Source: Coriobacteriaceae bacterium AM100-PB1-1D-6A (GTDB taxonomy: Bacteria > Actinomycetota > Coriobacteriia > Coriobacteriales > Coriobacteriaceae). From it: a stretch of DNA of 64,000 nucleotides. This document shows positions 54,211 to 63,057 of this stretch, piece after piece. The translations under genes were made by a program, and so were the position numbers. Numbering within the stretch: the first letter of the stretch is position 1; each line of letters begins with the position of its first letter. Where the stretch lies: contig JAQDNC010000003.1 in NCBI GenBank assembly GCA_027660625.1, positions 62,001 to 126,000 on the forward strand, in the 5' to 3' direction. The notes below the pieces were generated by a model. It worked only from the letters and a program-made list of their open reading frames with translations, ran no database searches and was not told where the DNA came from.

Positions 54211-55076
54211 AACTCAAAGGTGTCTCACGCCGCGTGAGCGACCGTTTTTCGCTGAGCGATGTCACGCTCGCTGTGGAGCCCGGCCAGATCGCTGGCTTTG
54301 TGGGCGCAAATGGCGCCGGCAAGACGACGACCATTCGCGCCGCGCTTGGGCTTATCAAACTCGATGCCGGCGAGGTGCGCCTGTTTGGGCAGCGCTGTGG
54401 CGCCGACGCGCCCGATGAGACACAGCGCTGCCTGCGCTCCCGCGTCGGTCTCGTCCTGGACACATGCCCCTTCCCTTCAACGCTCAAGGTGGGCCAGATC
54501 GAGGCACTCGTAGGCCAGGCGTACCCCACGTGGGACCGCAAAACGTTCGCCGGATTCATCGACCGATTTGGCCTCGATCCCAAGACAAAGGTCAAGGACC
54601 TCTCCCGCGGCATGGGCATGAAACTGCAGCTTGCCTGTGCACTCAGCCACAATGCCAAACTGCTCGTTTTGGACGAAGCCACCGCGGGCCTCGATCCCAT
54701 GGCACGCGAGGAACTGCTCGATGAGTTGCTTGCTTTTGTCGCCGACGGCCAGCACAGCGTGCTGCTCTCGAGCCACATTACGTCCGACCTCGATCGCGCC
54801 GCCGACCGCGTCATCTGCATCGATAACGGCTCGATTGTGTTTGACCTGCCGCGCGAGGACATTACCGACCGAGCCGGCATCGCCCACTGCACCCAAGCGC
54901 AGGCCGCCGAGCTTATGGCTTGCGTCGAAGGTGCCCATGCCGCCCGCCACGCCTACAGCGTGGACGTGCTCGTGCCCAACCGTCGCGAAACGCTCGAGGC
55001 CTTTCCCGAGATTCCCTGCGATCGGGCAACCATTGACGACTATCTTCGCCTCACGCTGAAAGGGGCTTCGAAATGA
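54195..55076 (+). CDS. ABC transporter ATP-binding protein
   Basis: 293 residues. Walker A GANGAGKTT (37-45), signature LSRGMGMKLQLA (a variant of LSGGQ common in this branch), Walker B LLVLDEATAGLDP, and a switch His in SSHIT. The last 70 residues form a C-terminal extension. It starts 16 bp inside the GntR gene and ends 4 bp inside the permease, so all three are coupled. Likely exports a drug, peptide or lipid; target unknown. Confidence 0.9.
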   Translation: MQNLLELKGVSRRVSDRFSLSDVTLAVEPGQIAGFVGANGAGKTTTIRAALGLIKLDAGEVRLFGQRCGADAPDETQRCLRSRVGLVLDTCPFPSTLKVGQIEALVGQAYPTWDRKTFAGFIDRFGLDPKTKVKDLSRGMGMKLQLACALSHNAKLLVLDEATAGLDPMAREELLDELLAFVADGQHSVLLSSHITSDLDRAADRVICIDNGSIVFDLPREDITDRAGIAHCTQAQAAELMACVEGAHAARHAYSVDVLVPNRRETLEAFPEIPCDRATIDDYLRLTLKGASK

Positions 55077-55771
55077 AACGCGCCTTTATGTCCGAGCTCG
55101 CCATCGCTCGCACGCTCATCCCGAGCATTGCGGGCGTCGGCCTGTTCATCTTCGTCGTGCTGACCCTTGCCAACGCATCGGACGGCGATTCCGGCATGAG
55201 CGCTGGCGCCTGCGCGGTCAGTGCCATGTCACCCATCATGGTCATGAGCTCGCTGGCCGGCTTCGACAATCAAAACGGTTGGGAGCGCTACCGGGCAACG
55301 CTGCCCTTCTCGCGCAAAGACATCATCCGCGCACGCTACCTGAGCGTTATTGTCTTCTCCGCCGTCATGGCGTGCGCCGCCGCGCTTCTGAGCATCGTCT
55401 CCTTCCCGCTCTTCAACAGCGCGGGTATCCCGTTGACGGGACAGATCGTCTTTGAGATTGCAATAGCCTCAGCAGCATCAATGCTCATCTCCCTCATGAT
55501 GGTGTTTTTGGCGCAACCGCTGTTCTTTCGATTTGGTCACATGGAGGCGCTGCGCCTATCCGTTGGCCTGTTTGCCCTGCTTGGTTGCGGCACCATGGCC
55601 ACGCTGAGCTCCTCCAACCCCATCAGCAACTGGCTCATGTCGATTGCCGGAGCGAATCCCGATCCTGCCGTTCTGAGCTGTCTGTGTGCAGGCATCGCCG
55701 CACTTGCCCTCGCGCTATGTGCAATCAGCTGCGCCGTCAGCACCAAGGTCTATCGGGCACGCGACCTGTAA
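55073..55771 (+). CDS. ABC-2-type transporter permease
   Basis: 232 residues with six helices (LIPSIAGVGLFIFVVLTLAN, AVSAMSPIMVMSSLAG, YLSVIVFSAVMACAAALLSIV, IVFEIAIASAASMLISLMMVFLA, LSVGLFALLGCGTMATL and the final one near ALALALCAISCAVST). The ENGWERYRATLPFSRKDIIRARYL-like stretch after helix 2 is typical of bacterial ABC-2 permeases (DQNGWERYRATLPFSR). ATG overlaps the ATPase stop (ATGA). Forms a half-transporter pair with the ATPase. Confidence 0.86.
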   Translation: MKRAFMSELAIARTLIPSIAGVGLFIFVVLTLANASDGDSGMSAGACAVSAMSPIMVMSSLAGFDNQNGWERYRATLPFSRKDIIRARYLSVIVFSAVMACAAALLSIVSFPLFNSAGIPLTGQIVFEIAIASAASMLISLMMVFLAQPLFFRFGHMEALRLSVGLFALLGCGTMATLSSSNPISNWLMSIAGANPDPAVLSCLCAGIAALALALCAISCAVSTKVYRARDL

Positions 55772-56044
55772 TCGACAGCCAAAGGGCTTGGGCTGCACGC
55801 CACCTCATTTACTAGATAAGACGAAGCAGCGACAACGTCGCTACCGCCCTTCACGGCATGCCGTTTAAATCTTGGCAACCAAAGAGAAGCCGACAGCATA
55901 TCGACAATTCGAGCCTCAACCAAATGGTTCCCCGGAACATGGCCCCGTCTCGCCGCGGCCATATCAAACCTTCATGGTGGGGCGGTATCCTCATGTCCAT
56001 AAAACTCGCAGGATAAACCCATTATCCAAGGAGGCACCGCACCC

Positions 56045-56920
56045 GTGTCGTGGGTTGTCGCAGCATTTGCGTCAGCATTCTTTGCCGGCATCACATCCAT
56101 CTTGGCCAAATGCGGCATCAAGCAGACCGACTCCGATGTCGCGACGGCCATTCGCACCTGCGTGGTGCTCGTTTTCGCCTGGGCAATGGCGGGCATTTCT
56201 GGATCCATTGGAACCATTGGCAGCATCGAACCCAGATCCTGGCTCTTTCTCGTCCTCTCGGGACTCGCTACCGGTGCTTCGTGGATCTGTTACTTTAAGG
56301 CGTTGAGCATCGGAAATGTCAATAAGGTCGTACCGGTCGACAAGATGAGCACCGTGCTCGCCGCGCTGGTCGCCATCGCGCTTTTTGACGAGACGAGCAA
56401 CCTTGCGGTTAAGCTCGTGGGAACCGCTGTCATCACCCTCGGCACGTTTTTAATGATCGAGAAGAAGCAGTCCGCCGAACCCGAGCAGCAGCAAGACCGA
56501 ACCTGGCTCGCTTACGCCCTCGGCGCCGCCGTGTTCGCGGCACTCACCTCCGTCCTCGCCAAGATCGGCATCGAAGGCGTCGAGTCAAACCTGGCCACGG
56601 CAATCCGCACCTGCGTGGTACTGGTTATGGCATGGGCAATCGTGGCAGCCAAGGGAAAACTGGAGCAGGTCGCGCACGTTGACCGGCGCGAACTCACATT
56701 TCTCGCAACATCGGGCATCGCGACTGGAGCATCGTGGCTGCTCTATTACTATGCCATCGCTGCAGGCCAGGTGAGTGTCGTGGTGCAGATCGACAAACTA
56801 TCGATTGTCGTATCGGTGCTATTTGCGCGCCTGGCATTCAACGAAAAACTCTCCCGCCGCAGCGCCATCGGTCTCGTCCTCATCGTACTGGGCACCGCCG
56901 CGCTTGCAATTTGGAAGTAG
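56045..56920 (+). CDS. EamA-family transporter with two near-repeat halves
   Basis: 291 residues, ten helices. The two EamA halves are unusually alike: DVATAIRTCVVLVFAWAM and NLATAIRTCVVLVMAWAI; SGLATGASWICYFKALSIG and SGIATGASWLLYYYAIAAG. Each half may form a four- to five-helix bundle in antiparallel topology. GTG start with AAGGAGG 9 bp upstream. Single gene; substrate unknown. Confidence 0.85.
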   Translation: MSWVVAAFASAFFAGITSILAKCGIKQTDSDVATAIRTCVVLVFAWAMAGISGSIGTIGSIEPRSWLFLVLSGLATGASWICYFKALSIGNVNKVVPVDKMSTVLAALVAIALFDETSNLAVKLVGTAVITLGTFLMIEKKQSAEPEQQQDRTWLAYALGAAVFAALTSVLAKIGIEGVESNLATAIRTCVVLVMAWAIVAAKGKLEQVAHVDRRELTFLATSGIATGASWLLYYYAIAAGQVSVVVQIDKLSIVVSVLFARLAFNEKLSRRSAIGLVLIVLGTAALAIWK

Positions 56921-57014
56921 CGCCAATACCGAACGAAATCCAGTCCACCCGCAAATCCGTGACACAGCGCCCGCACCGGACTTGAGATGTTTGTACTGAC
57001 CGCGCGCTGCCGCG

Positions 57015-58319
57015 CTACTTGCGCAGCGGCTTGGGCAGTGGAATGCCGGCGGCGATAACGGCGGCGATGATCATGCAGACGATACCCTTGAGCGGGAAGC
57101 ACATGAGCAGCAGGCCCACAACCATGACGGGCTGGCGCATGACGGCACCCATCGTCGAAGCGGTACAGACGGCGACGCAAAAGACCGGATCGGCGCCCGT
57201 CAGGATGGCAAGACCGTAGCCCAGGCTCACGCCCGAGAAGATGACGGGGAAGAAGTGACCGCCGCGCCAGCCCATGTTGATAAGCGCAGGCGTCAGCATG
57301 GCCTTGACAAGACCGGTCGCGATAAGCACGCCGGCGGGGATGGTCAGATAGGTCTCCATGAGCACGTCGGCTTGGGTCTCGCCGGCAAACATGGTGTAGG
57401 GCAAAACCGTGCCGCAGATGGCGAGCGCCAGACCAGCCAGCATTGCCTTAACGACAGGACGCTCTCCTATGGCCCGGGCAAACGCTTCGCTTGCATGCTC
57501 AGAGACAAAGTACAGCCAGCCGCATACGGTGCCGACCAACGCCAGCGGAATGAGCCAGACAAGTTCCAGGTTGCCCACCTGAGCGGACTCGAACCTGGGC
57601 ATGCCCATGCCGCCGCCCATAAGCTGGCCGAGCAGCAGGTAGGTACCCAGACCGCCGGCAATCGCAATGCCGTAGACCACGGTCTTTTGCGCCTTGGGCA
57701 GCTTGATGGTGATCTTGTCGGACGCGGAATCCCCATCGTCGCCGGCGCCCTGGCCGTCGGCACTACCGGCGAGCGGCGCCACAAAGCCAAAGACGGGCGC
57801 GGTAAAGAGCGCCGTCAGCGCGGCCTGGGTGCCCAACAGTGTGAGCTCCCTAAACTCGGCGCCAAAGCGGCGCATGCGGTCGCCGACCCAGCTGCACAGA
57901 CCCGCGATAACGCCGGTCAGGCCGGCCTCCGGTCCAATACTTCCGCCAAACAGCAGCGGCAGCAATGCCGCGAGCGAAAGCTTGCCCAGGTTGTCGTACG
58001 GGTAGCGCCCGTCTTGTTTAACCTTGGCCATCACCTGGTTGAGGTCGTCGGTCTTGGTGCCCGTAATCTTTTCGTACAGACCGATTAACAGGCCGCCCAG
58101 CAGGCAGACGAAAAACGGGTACGGCAGAAAGCCAAACGGGCCGCTGGCAAGCTCGGGCGAGGCGACGCCCAGCATATGCGGAATCTCGGTCCATAAATAG
58201 TCGATACCGTGCTCCATCGCAAAGAAGAACAGCCAGACCGCGGCGCCCGCAAACGCACCGGTCACAGCCACGCTCACTAAAAACAGTGCTCGGTTTTTGG
58301 GTTTTGCAAGGTTATCCAT
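57015..58319 (-). CDS. ClC-family chloride channel/exchanger
   Basis: 434 residues, about 11 helices. Selectivity-filter blocks GGSIGPEAGLTGVIAG and GWRGGHFFPVIFSGVSLGYG are present. The gating Glu of GxxxxP is in the GPEAG block. The family moves chloride or exchanges Cl- for H+. A loop of about 40 acidic residues (SADGQGAGDDGDSASDK) interrupts the middle, a feature of the Gram-positive branch. GGGAGG precedes the ATG. Single gene, downstream of the LOG gene in the same direction. Confidence 0.86.
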   Translation of the reverse strand: MDNLAKPKNRALFLVSVAVTGAFAGAAVWLFFFAMEHGIDYLWTEIPHMLGVASPELASGPFGFLPYPFFVCLLGGLLIGLYEKITGTKTDDLNQVMAKVKQDGRYPYDNLGKLSLAALLPLLFGGSIGPEAGLTGVIAGLCSWVGDRMRRFGAEFRELTLLGTQAALTALFTAPVFGFVAPLAGSADGQGAGDDGDSASDKITIKLPKAQKTVVYGIAIAGGLGTYLLLGQLMGGGMGMPRFESAQVGNLELVWLIPLALVGTVCGWLYFVSEHASEAFARAIGERPVVKAMLAGLALAICGTVLPYTMFAGETQADVLMETYLTIPAGVLIATGLVKAMLTPALINMGWRGGHFFPVIFSGVSLGYGLAILTGADPVFCVAVCTASTMGAVMRQPVMVVGLLLMCFPLKGIVCMIIAAVIAAGIPLPKPLRK

Positions 58320-58444
58320 CGGGGCCTCCCGTGGTCAAAGTCGGCATAGATGCGTTTTATTGTAGAGCGAGCGTTGCCCGAACGAGCCAACCGTCTGCGC
58401 TGCAAACGGCACCATTGGGAGTCATAGTGGGGCAGGCTCAAGAC

Positions 58445-58978
58445 TTATCCATTAATAATCGAGGCAATCTCGCGCAAATCGTCGGCAAAGTAGATGCCGT
58501 GCTGGCGCTGCGGGCTCGAAAGTCCTTTATCAATCATGTGTCCGAGCAGCGCCTTGAGATCGTTGTAGTAACCGTCCAGGTTATACAGGATGCACGGCGC
58601 GCTCAGATGCCCCAGCGACACGGCCGACATGACCTCGGCAATCTCCTCGAGCGTACCCGTCCCGCCGGGAAAGGCAACGAAGGCATCACCAAGCTCGATC
58701 ATCTTGGCCTTGCGCTCGGCCATGTCGCTCGTCACGATGAGGTCGTCGATACCGTCATGTTGAAACTCGGCCTCGATAAAAAAGCTTGGCTCCACGCCGG
58801 TCACGTGTCCGCCGGCATCGAGCACGCTATCGGCGAGCGCGCCCATCAGCCCCGACTTGGACCCGCCGTATACCAGCGCGTGGCCGTTGGAGCCAATCCA
58901 TGCGCCGAGCTGCTGCACTGCAGGCAGAAACGCTGGGTCGTTACCGACGCTGGCGCCCAGATATACCGTGATATCCAT
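58445..58978 (-). CDS. LOG-family protein (cytokinin-riboside phosphoribohydrolase type)
   Basis: 177 residues. Rossmann-like fold with YGGSKSGLMG near residue 38, AERKAKMIELGDAFVAFPGGTGTLEE, the PGGxGTxxE nucleotide motif. The family cleaves nucleoside 5'-monophosphates to free the base; in bacteria the true role is often unknown. ATG at 58978. 36 bp after the K+ channel stop, so possibly co-transcribed. Confidence 0.87.
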   Translation of the reverse strand: MDITVYLGASVGNDPAFLPAVQQLGAWIGSNGHALVYGGSKSGLMGALADSVLDAGGHVTGVEPSFFIEAEFQHDGIDDLIVTSDMAERKAKMIELGDAFVAFPGGTGTLEEIAEVMSAVSLGHLSAPCILYNLDGYYNDLKALLGHMIDKGLSSPQRQHGIYFADDLREIASIING

Positions 58979-59014
58979 ATTCAGTCCCCCTCGTCATGAC
59001 GCGCGGCGCCCGTT

Positions 59015-59440
59015 CTAGCGTTGGCGTCGGCGATATTCGCGCACACGGCGCGATAGGTCGGCAAGCTCGTCACGATCGAGCTCTTCCAAATGCTCAAGAT
59101 CGTCCATAAAGCGCGCCATGGTGTCCTTTTGGCGCATCTTGATGAGCGTATTGCAGTAGTTCACCGCCACGCCCGTGAGCATGGCGATGTAGAAGATGCT
59201 GATGACGCTCAGGACGACGGTGATAGCGCGGGCAACCGGCGTCTCGGCCGGGATATCACCAAAGCCGATCGTCGAGACCGTCTCAAAGCTAAACCACAGG
59301 CCATCGCCAAACGTAAGGGTCGTGGGCTCGGACAGCCAGACGGCCGTCGAGCACAGCAGATAGAAGACGAGAAACAGGCCCGTGATGCGCGCAAAGCCAG
59401 CCTGGCGCAACACGTCAGCAAGCGTCCTCAACTTGTTCAT
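59015..59440 (-). CDS. Two-helix potassium channel
   Basis: 141 residues. Two transmembrane helices flank a pore loop with the K+ filter TIGFGD, preceded by WFSFETVS, and a C-terminal coiled-coil (RFMDDLEHLEELDRDELADLSRRV). This is a minimal Ion_trans_2 channel. AAGGGG precedes the ATG at 59440. No regulatory RCK domain. Confidence 0.85.
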   Translation of the reverse strand: MNKLRTLADVLRQAGFARITGLFLVFYLLCSTAVWLSEPTTLTFGDGLWFSFETVSTIGFGDIPAETPVARAITVVLSVISIFYIAMLTGVAVNYCNTLIKMRQKDTMARFMDDLEHLEELDRDELADLSRRVREYRRRQR

Positions 59441-59496
59441 CGCGACCCCTTTTCCCAGACGCCCAATCACATTCGCTCGGTATTGTCCCACATCCG

Positions 59497-59548
59497 GCAC
59501 TTGAGGACGTTCCTTTTGTGCCGGCAGAAAGGGACTGTCCCCAAGTGC
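59497..59548. repeat. TGCCGGCA-centred palindromic element, copy 2
   Basis: GCACTTGAGGACGTTCC... / ...GGGACTGTCCCCAAGTGC around GTGCCGGCA; arms of about 18 bp. It shares the core with the elements at 45734 and 5568. Confidence 0.7.
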
Positions 59549-59668
59549 TGGGAGGAACCGTTTAGCGGCGCAACTGCCGGCTAGGCAGGCTGAGCTGGTA
59601 TCCTTGTGCGGTAACGTCTCGATTCGTTAGGATTGCATGTGAGAGCTTCCGCTGTCCTTCGTTCAGTT

Positions 59669-59714
59669 ATATATCGCACCCTGGCCGTCGCATATATCGC
59701 ACCCTGGCCGTCGC
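59669..59714. repeat. Perfect 23-bp tandem duplication in signal-peptide coding region
   Basis: 59669-59691 and 59692-59714 are identical, base for base, starting ATATATCGCACCC and ending CCGTCGC. 23 is not a multiple of three, so the second copy shifts the frame of the kinase gene. Deletion of one copy joins GTG 59639 to the main frame. Confidence 0.95.
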
Positions 59715-59745
59715 GCTTGCCGCGCTCGCCGTACTGAGCACCATC

Positions 59746-62466
59746 ATGCCCGCCCCCGCCTTTGCCGCCGGCTCCGATCAACAGGTCAAAACGGTCCGCG
59801 TTGGTTGGCTCGTCAACAACGAGGGCTTCCAGGACGGCACCCCCGGCGAGCGTCTATCGGGATGGGGTTACGAGTACCTCCAGACCCTGTCGTACTACAC
59901 GCCCGGCTGGCGGTACGAATACGTCTCCGGCACCTTCACCGAGCTTATGGACATGCTCGAGGCAGGCGAAATCGACCTCATGCCCAACATCTCCTACTCC
60001 GAGGAACGCACCCAAAAGCTGCTCTTTTCCTCGAACCCCGAGGGCACCGAGCGCTACTACATCTACGCCAAGCCCGATCGCGACGACCTGGCCAAGGGTG
60101 ACCCCCAAGCGCTCCAGGGCCTTACCATCGGTTGCAACTCCGGTGTTATGCAAACCTTCGTTGGCCAGCAGTGGCTCGCCAACGAAGGAATCACCTGCAC
60201 ATACAGGGAGTATGACGGAGGCTCCATGCTCTTTGACGCACTCGCAAACGACGAAGTCGACGCCGTCATCATGAACGACACCATCTCGTCGCCCGATGCG
60301 TCGCCCATGTTCTACGTTGGCTCGAGTGACTACTATTTTGCCGTCCCCAAAAGCCGCCCCGACCTGATGAACGATATCAATGCCGCCATGACGGCAATCG
60401 CCCGCGTCAACCCACGTTATAACGACGAGGTCAAGGCGAATTACTCGGCCCAAAACAGCGGCTCATCATCGCTCACCGGCCCCGAGCGCTCCTGGCTCAA
60501 AGCAAACGACAACACCATCACGATCGGCTATCTTAAAAACAAACTCCCCTACTGCACGCAAAATGACGACGGCGAAATGGAAGGGTCGCTCGCCTCGCTT
60601 GCAACGACGTTGCACGACAAGTTTGGCATTACGGTTGCAACAGTAGCGTTCTCGAACAACGAGCAAATGACCAAAGCCCTTTCCACAGGGACCATCGATG
60701 TCGCCCTACCGTTGTTTCGCGACTACTGGCTTGCCGAGCAGGCAGGGGTCATCCTGTCAAACCCGATGGGAACGGTTTCCCTAGCCGCCATTCACAGCAG
60801 CAGCAACCTGAACAGTGACCTTAAGAACATCGCTTGCACAGCAGACGCGATCGTCAACCGTTTTGAGCTCGAAAACCTATTCCCCGACGCAAAGGTAACC
60901 GAGTATCCGAATGACAACGAGGCACGCGAAGCCCTCAATAAGGGGGAGGCAAGTTGCATCATTGTCCCCAGCACGCGCTTGAAAACCATCCGCGACACCT
61001 ACGATATCGAGGATTTCCAAACACAGGAGCTCACCGACACGGCACAGCTATCGTGTTTGATTTCGCGCGGCAAGCCCGTGCTGTTGGGAATCATTAATAA
61101 GGGCATCGTCAATGCTGGCGAATCGCTCTCTGCAAGCAGTTATTCCCCCACATCGTACTCGGCGCAAGAATCGGATGCGTTTCGACTTCTCTACCGCAAC
61201 CGCATCGTCATTGCGGCAGTCATCATCTGCATTTTGCTCACCGGCATCGTCATCCTTGTCTGGTCGCTTCACCGCGCGCAGAAAGAACAGCAGAAAGCCG
61301 ATGCCGCCAACGCCGCTAAGACGGCATTCCTCACGCGCATGAGCCACGACATCCGTACGCCACTCAACGGCATCCTGGGTCTTATCGAAATTGAGGAATT
61401 GAAAGACGGCGACATGCAGGCCGCCCGCGAAAGCCGCGCCAAGGCGCGTGTTGCCGCCAATCACCTACTCTCGCTGATCAACGACATCCTCGAGATGGGC
61501 AAAATCGAAGACCGCAAGCTAACTCTGGAACATGCGCCTTTTAACCTCAAAGAGCTCTGTGACGATACGCTGGTGCTGTGCAAGCTCCGCGCATCCGATA
61601 ACGGCATCACAATGCAGGACAATAGTCTGCCGTACGCCACGGGGCCATACATGATCGGCAGTCCCACCCATATCCGACAGATCATAATCAACCTGTTAGA
61701 CAACAGCATTAAGTACAACAAGCACGGCGGCTCCGTCACCTTTAGTTCAAAGACCAAGCCACTCGATGATGGGCGCGCGCTCTTTTGCTTTAGTGTTTCG
61801 GATACTGGCATTGGCATGGCTCCCGAGTTTTTAAAGCATATCTATGAACCGTTTGCCCAAGAAGGTGACGATGCGCGCAGCAAGTTCCAAGGAACCGGCA
61901 TGGGCATGCCAATCGTCAAGTCGCTTATTGAACTGATGGGCGGTACGATTGAGATTTCGAGTGAGGTTGGCGTGGGGAGTACGTTCAACGTCCAGATTCC
62001 GCTCGATATCGACAAGAACCCTCAGGCGCGGGCAGATACGGTCGAGGGGGTGCTCGACTGCTCGCTCGCCGACATGAACGTGTTGCTCGCCGAAGACAAC
62101 GAATTGAATGCCGAGATTGCCCAGACGCTGCTCGAAAGCGAAGGCATTGTCGTAACTCGCGCCGCCGATGGCAACGAAGCGGTCGACCTATACGTTGGCC
62201 GTCCCGCCGGCAGCTTCGATGCGATTCTGATGGACATCATGATGCCGGGCATGGACGGCTATGAGGCAACCCGCGCGATTCGTCTGAGCGAGAAGGTCGA
62301 TGCAGCCGATATCCCCATCATCGCGCTCACCGCCAACGCCTTTGCCGAGGACGCCAAGGCGGCACACGATGCCGGCATGAACGCCCATCTGTCCAAACCG
62401 CTCGACTTTAACAAGCTCAAAAACATACTCGCCCGCATCAAGAAAAACGGATCCGTTTCGCTATAG
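59746..62466 (+). CDS. Hybrid sensor kinase with two SBP-like sensor domains (start disrupted)
   Basis: 906 residues from ATG 59746. Two substrate-binding-protein-like (SBP_bac_3) sensor domains lie at about 15-235 and 255-470 as in EvgS/BvgS, followed by one transmembrane helix (486-508), HisKA with His534 (SHDIRTPLN), HATPase (NLLDNSIKYN, DTGIGM, GTGMGMPIV) and a receiver with Asp830 (LMDIMMPGMDG). Upstream the in-frame stretch LAVALAALAVLSTIMPAPAFAA is a signal peptide, but no ATG/GTG/TTG opens it because a 23-bp duplication shifts the frame; without one copy GTG 59639 with AGGAT would give a complete signal peptide. As written the sensor half may stay in the cytoplasm. Confidence 0.85.
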   Translation: MPAPAFAAGSDQQVKTVRVGWLVNNEGFQDGTPGERLSGWGYEYLQTLSYYTPGWRYEYVSGTFTELMDMLEAGEIDLMPNISYSEERTQKLLFSSNPEGTERYYIYAKPDRDDLAKGDPQALQGLTIGCNSGVMQTFVGQQWLANEGITCTYREYDGGSMLFDALANDEVDAVIMNDTISSPDASPMFYVGSSDYYFAVPKSRPDLMNDINAAMTAIARVNPRYNDEVKANYSAQNSGSSSLTGPERSWLKANDNTITIGYLKNKLPYCTQNDDGEMEGSLASLATTLHDKFGITVATVAFSNNEQMTKALSTGTIDVALPLFRDYWLAEQAGVILSNPMGTVSLAAIHSSSNLNSDLKNIACTADAIVNRFELENLFPDAKVTEYPNDNEAREALNKGEASCIIVPSTRLKTIRDTYDIEDFQTQELTDTAQLSCLISRGKPVLLGIINKGIVNAGESLSASSYSPTSYSAQESDAFRLLYRNRIVIAAVIICILLTGIVILVWSLHRAQKEQQKADAANAAKTAFLTRMSHDIRTPLNGILGLIEIEELKDGDMQAARESRAKARVAANHLLSLINDILEMGKIEDRKLTLEHAPFNLKELCDDTLVLCKLRASDNGITMQDNSLPYATGPYMIGSPTHIRQIIINLLDNSIKYNKHGGSVTFSSKTKPLDDGRALFCFSVSDTGIGMAPEFLKHIYEPFAQEGDDARSKFQGTGMGMPIVKSLIELMGGTIEISSEVGVGSTFNVQIPLDIDKNPQARADTVEGVLDCSLADMNVLLAEDNELNAEIAQTLLESEGIVVTRAADGNEAVDLYVGRPAGSFDAILMDIMMPGMDGYEATRAIRLSEKVDAADIPIIALTANAFAEDAKAAHDAGMNAHLSKPLDFNKLKNILARIKKNGSVSL

Positions 62467-62508
62467 TTTGTGCTCAACCACCACGCACGACCAGAAAGGA
62501 AACCAACG

Positions 62509-62988
62509 ATGTTTAGGCCCTTACGTCGAAAGAAACGCGCCATCACTGACGAGGAAGCGCGCGAACTGCTCGCTACCTGCAAGCGCGGCGTCTTTGCCGT
62601 CAACGGCGACGATGGCTACCCGTACGCCATTCCCGTCAACTACTTCTTTGACGACGAGCACGACAAGATTTATTTCCATGGCGCCAAGGCTGGCCACAAG
62701 GTCGACGCACTCAAGCGCGATGACAAGGTCTGCTTTACCGTTTACGGCAACGAGTGGTACCAGGACGGTGACTGGGCTCCCTACGTTATGAGTACCGTGG
62801 TCTTTGGCCGTTGTCGCCTGGCGAATGACACCCCCGCGTTTATCGAGGACAAAGTCCGCCAGCTCGCGCTTAAGTACTACCCTTCTGCCGAGGAAGTCGA
62901 AGAGGAAATCGCCAAAGACATCAAGGGCGTCCAGCTCTACGAGATTACGATTGAGCATCTTTGCGGCAAGCAGATCCATGAAAAGTAA
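62509..62988 (+). CDS. Pyridoxamine-phosphate-oxidase-like flavin protein (NimA type)
   Basis: 159 residues, split-barrel FMN-binding fold. Signature AVNGDDGYPYAIPVNYFFDDE, KIYFHGAKAGHKVDAL and VCFTVYG match the family that includes NimA nitroimidazole reductases and general stress proteins. The last 30 residues are acidic/helical. AAGGAAA precedes the ATG at 62509. It lies 42 bp after the kinase stop. Substrate unknown; nitroimidazole resistance is only a possibility. Confidence 0.83.
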   Translation: MFRPLRRKKRAITDEEARELLATCKRGVFAVNGDDGYPYAIPVNYFFDDEHDKIYFHGAKAGHKVDALKRDDKVCFTVYGNEWYQDGDWAPYVMSTVVFGRCRLANDTPAFIEDKVRQLALKYYPSAEEVEEEIAKDIKGVQLYEITIEHLCGKQIHEK

Positions 62989-63015
62989 GCCTAAAAGCAG
63001 GTCTTGCAAATAGCG

Positions 63016-63055
63016 ATATGGCCCAGTTCCAACCCACCTTGGAACCGGGCCATAT
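63016..63055. terminator. Bidirectional terminator
   Basis: ATATGGCCCAGTTCCAA / TTGGAACCGGGCCATAT with one mismatch, 6-nt loop, between two convergent genes. Confidence 0.85.
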
Positions 63056-63057
63056 GT

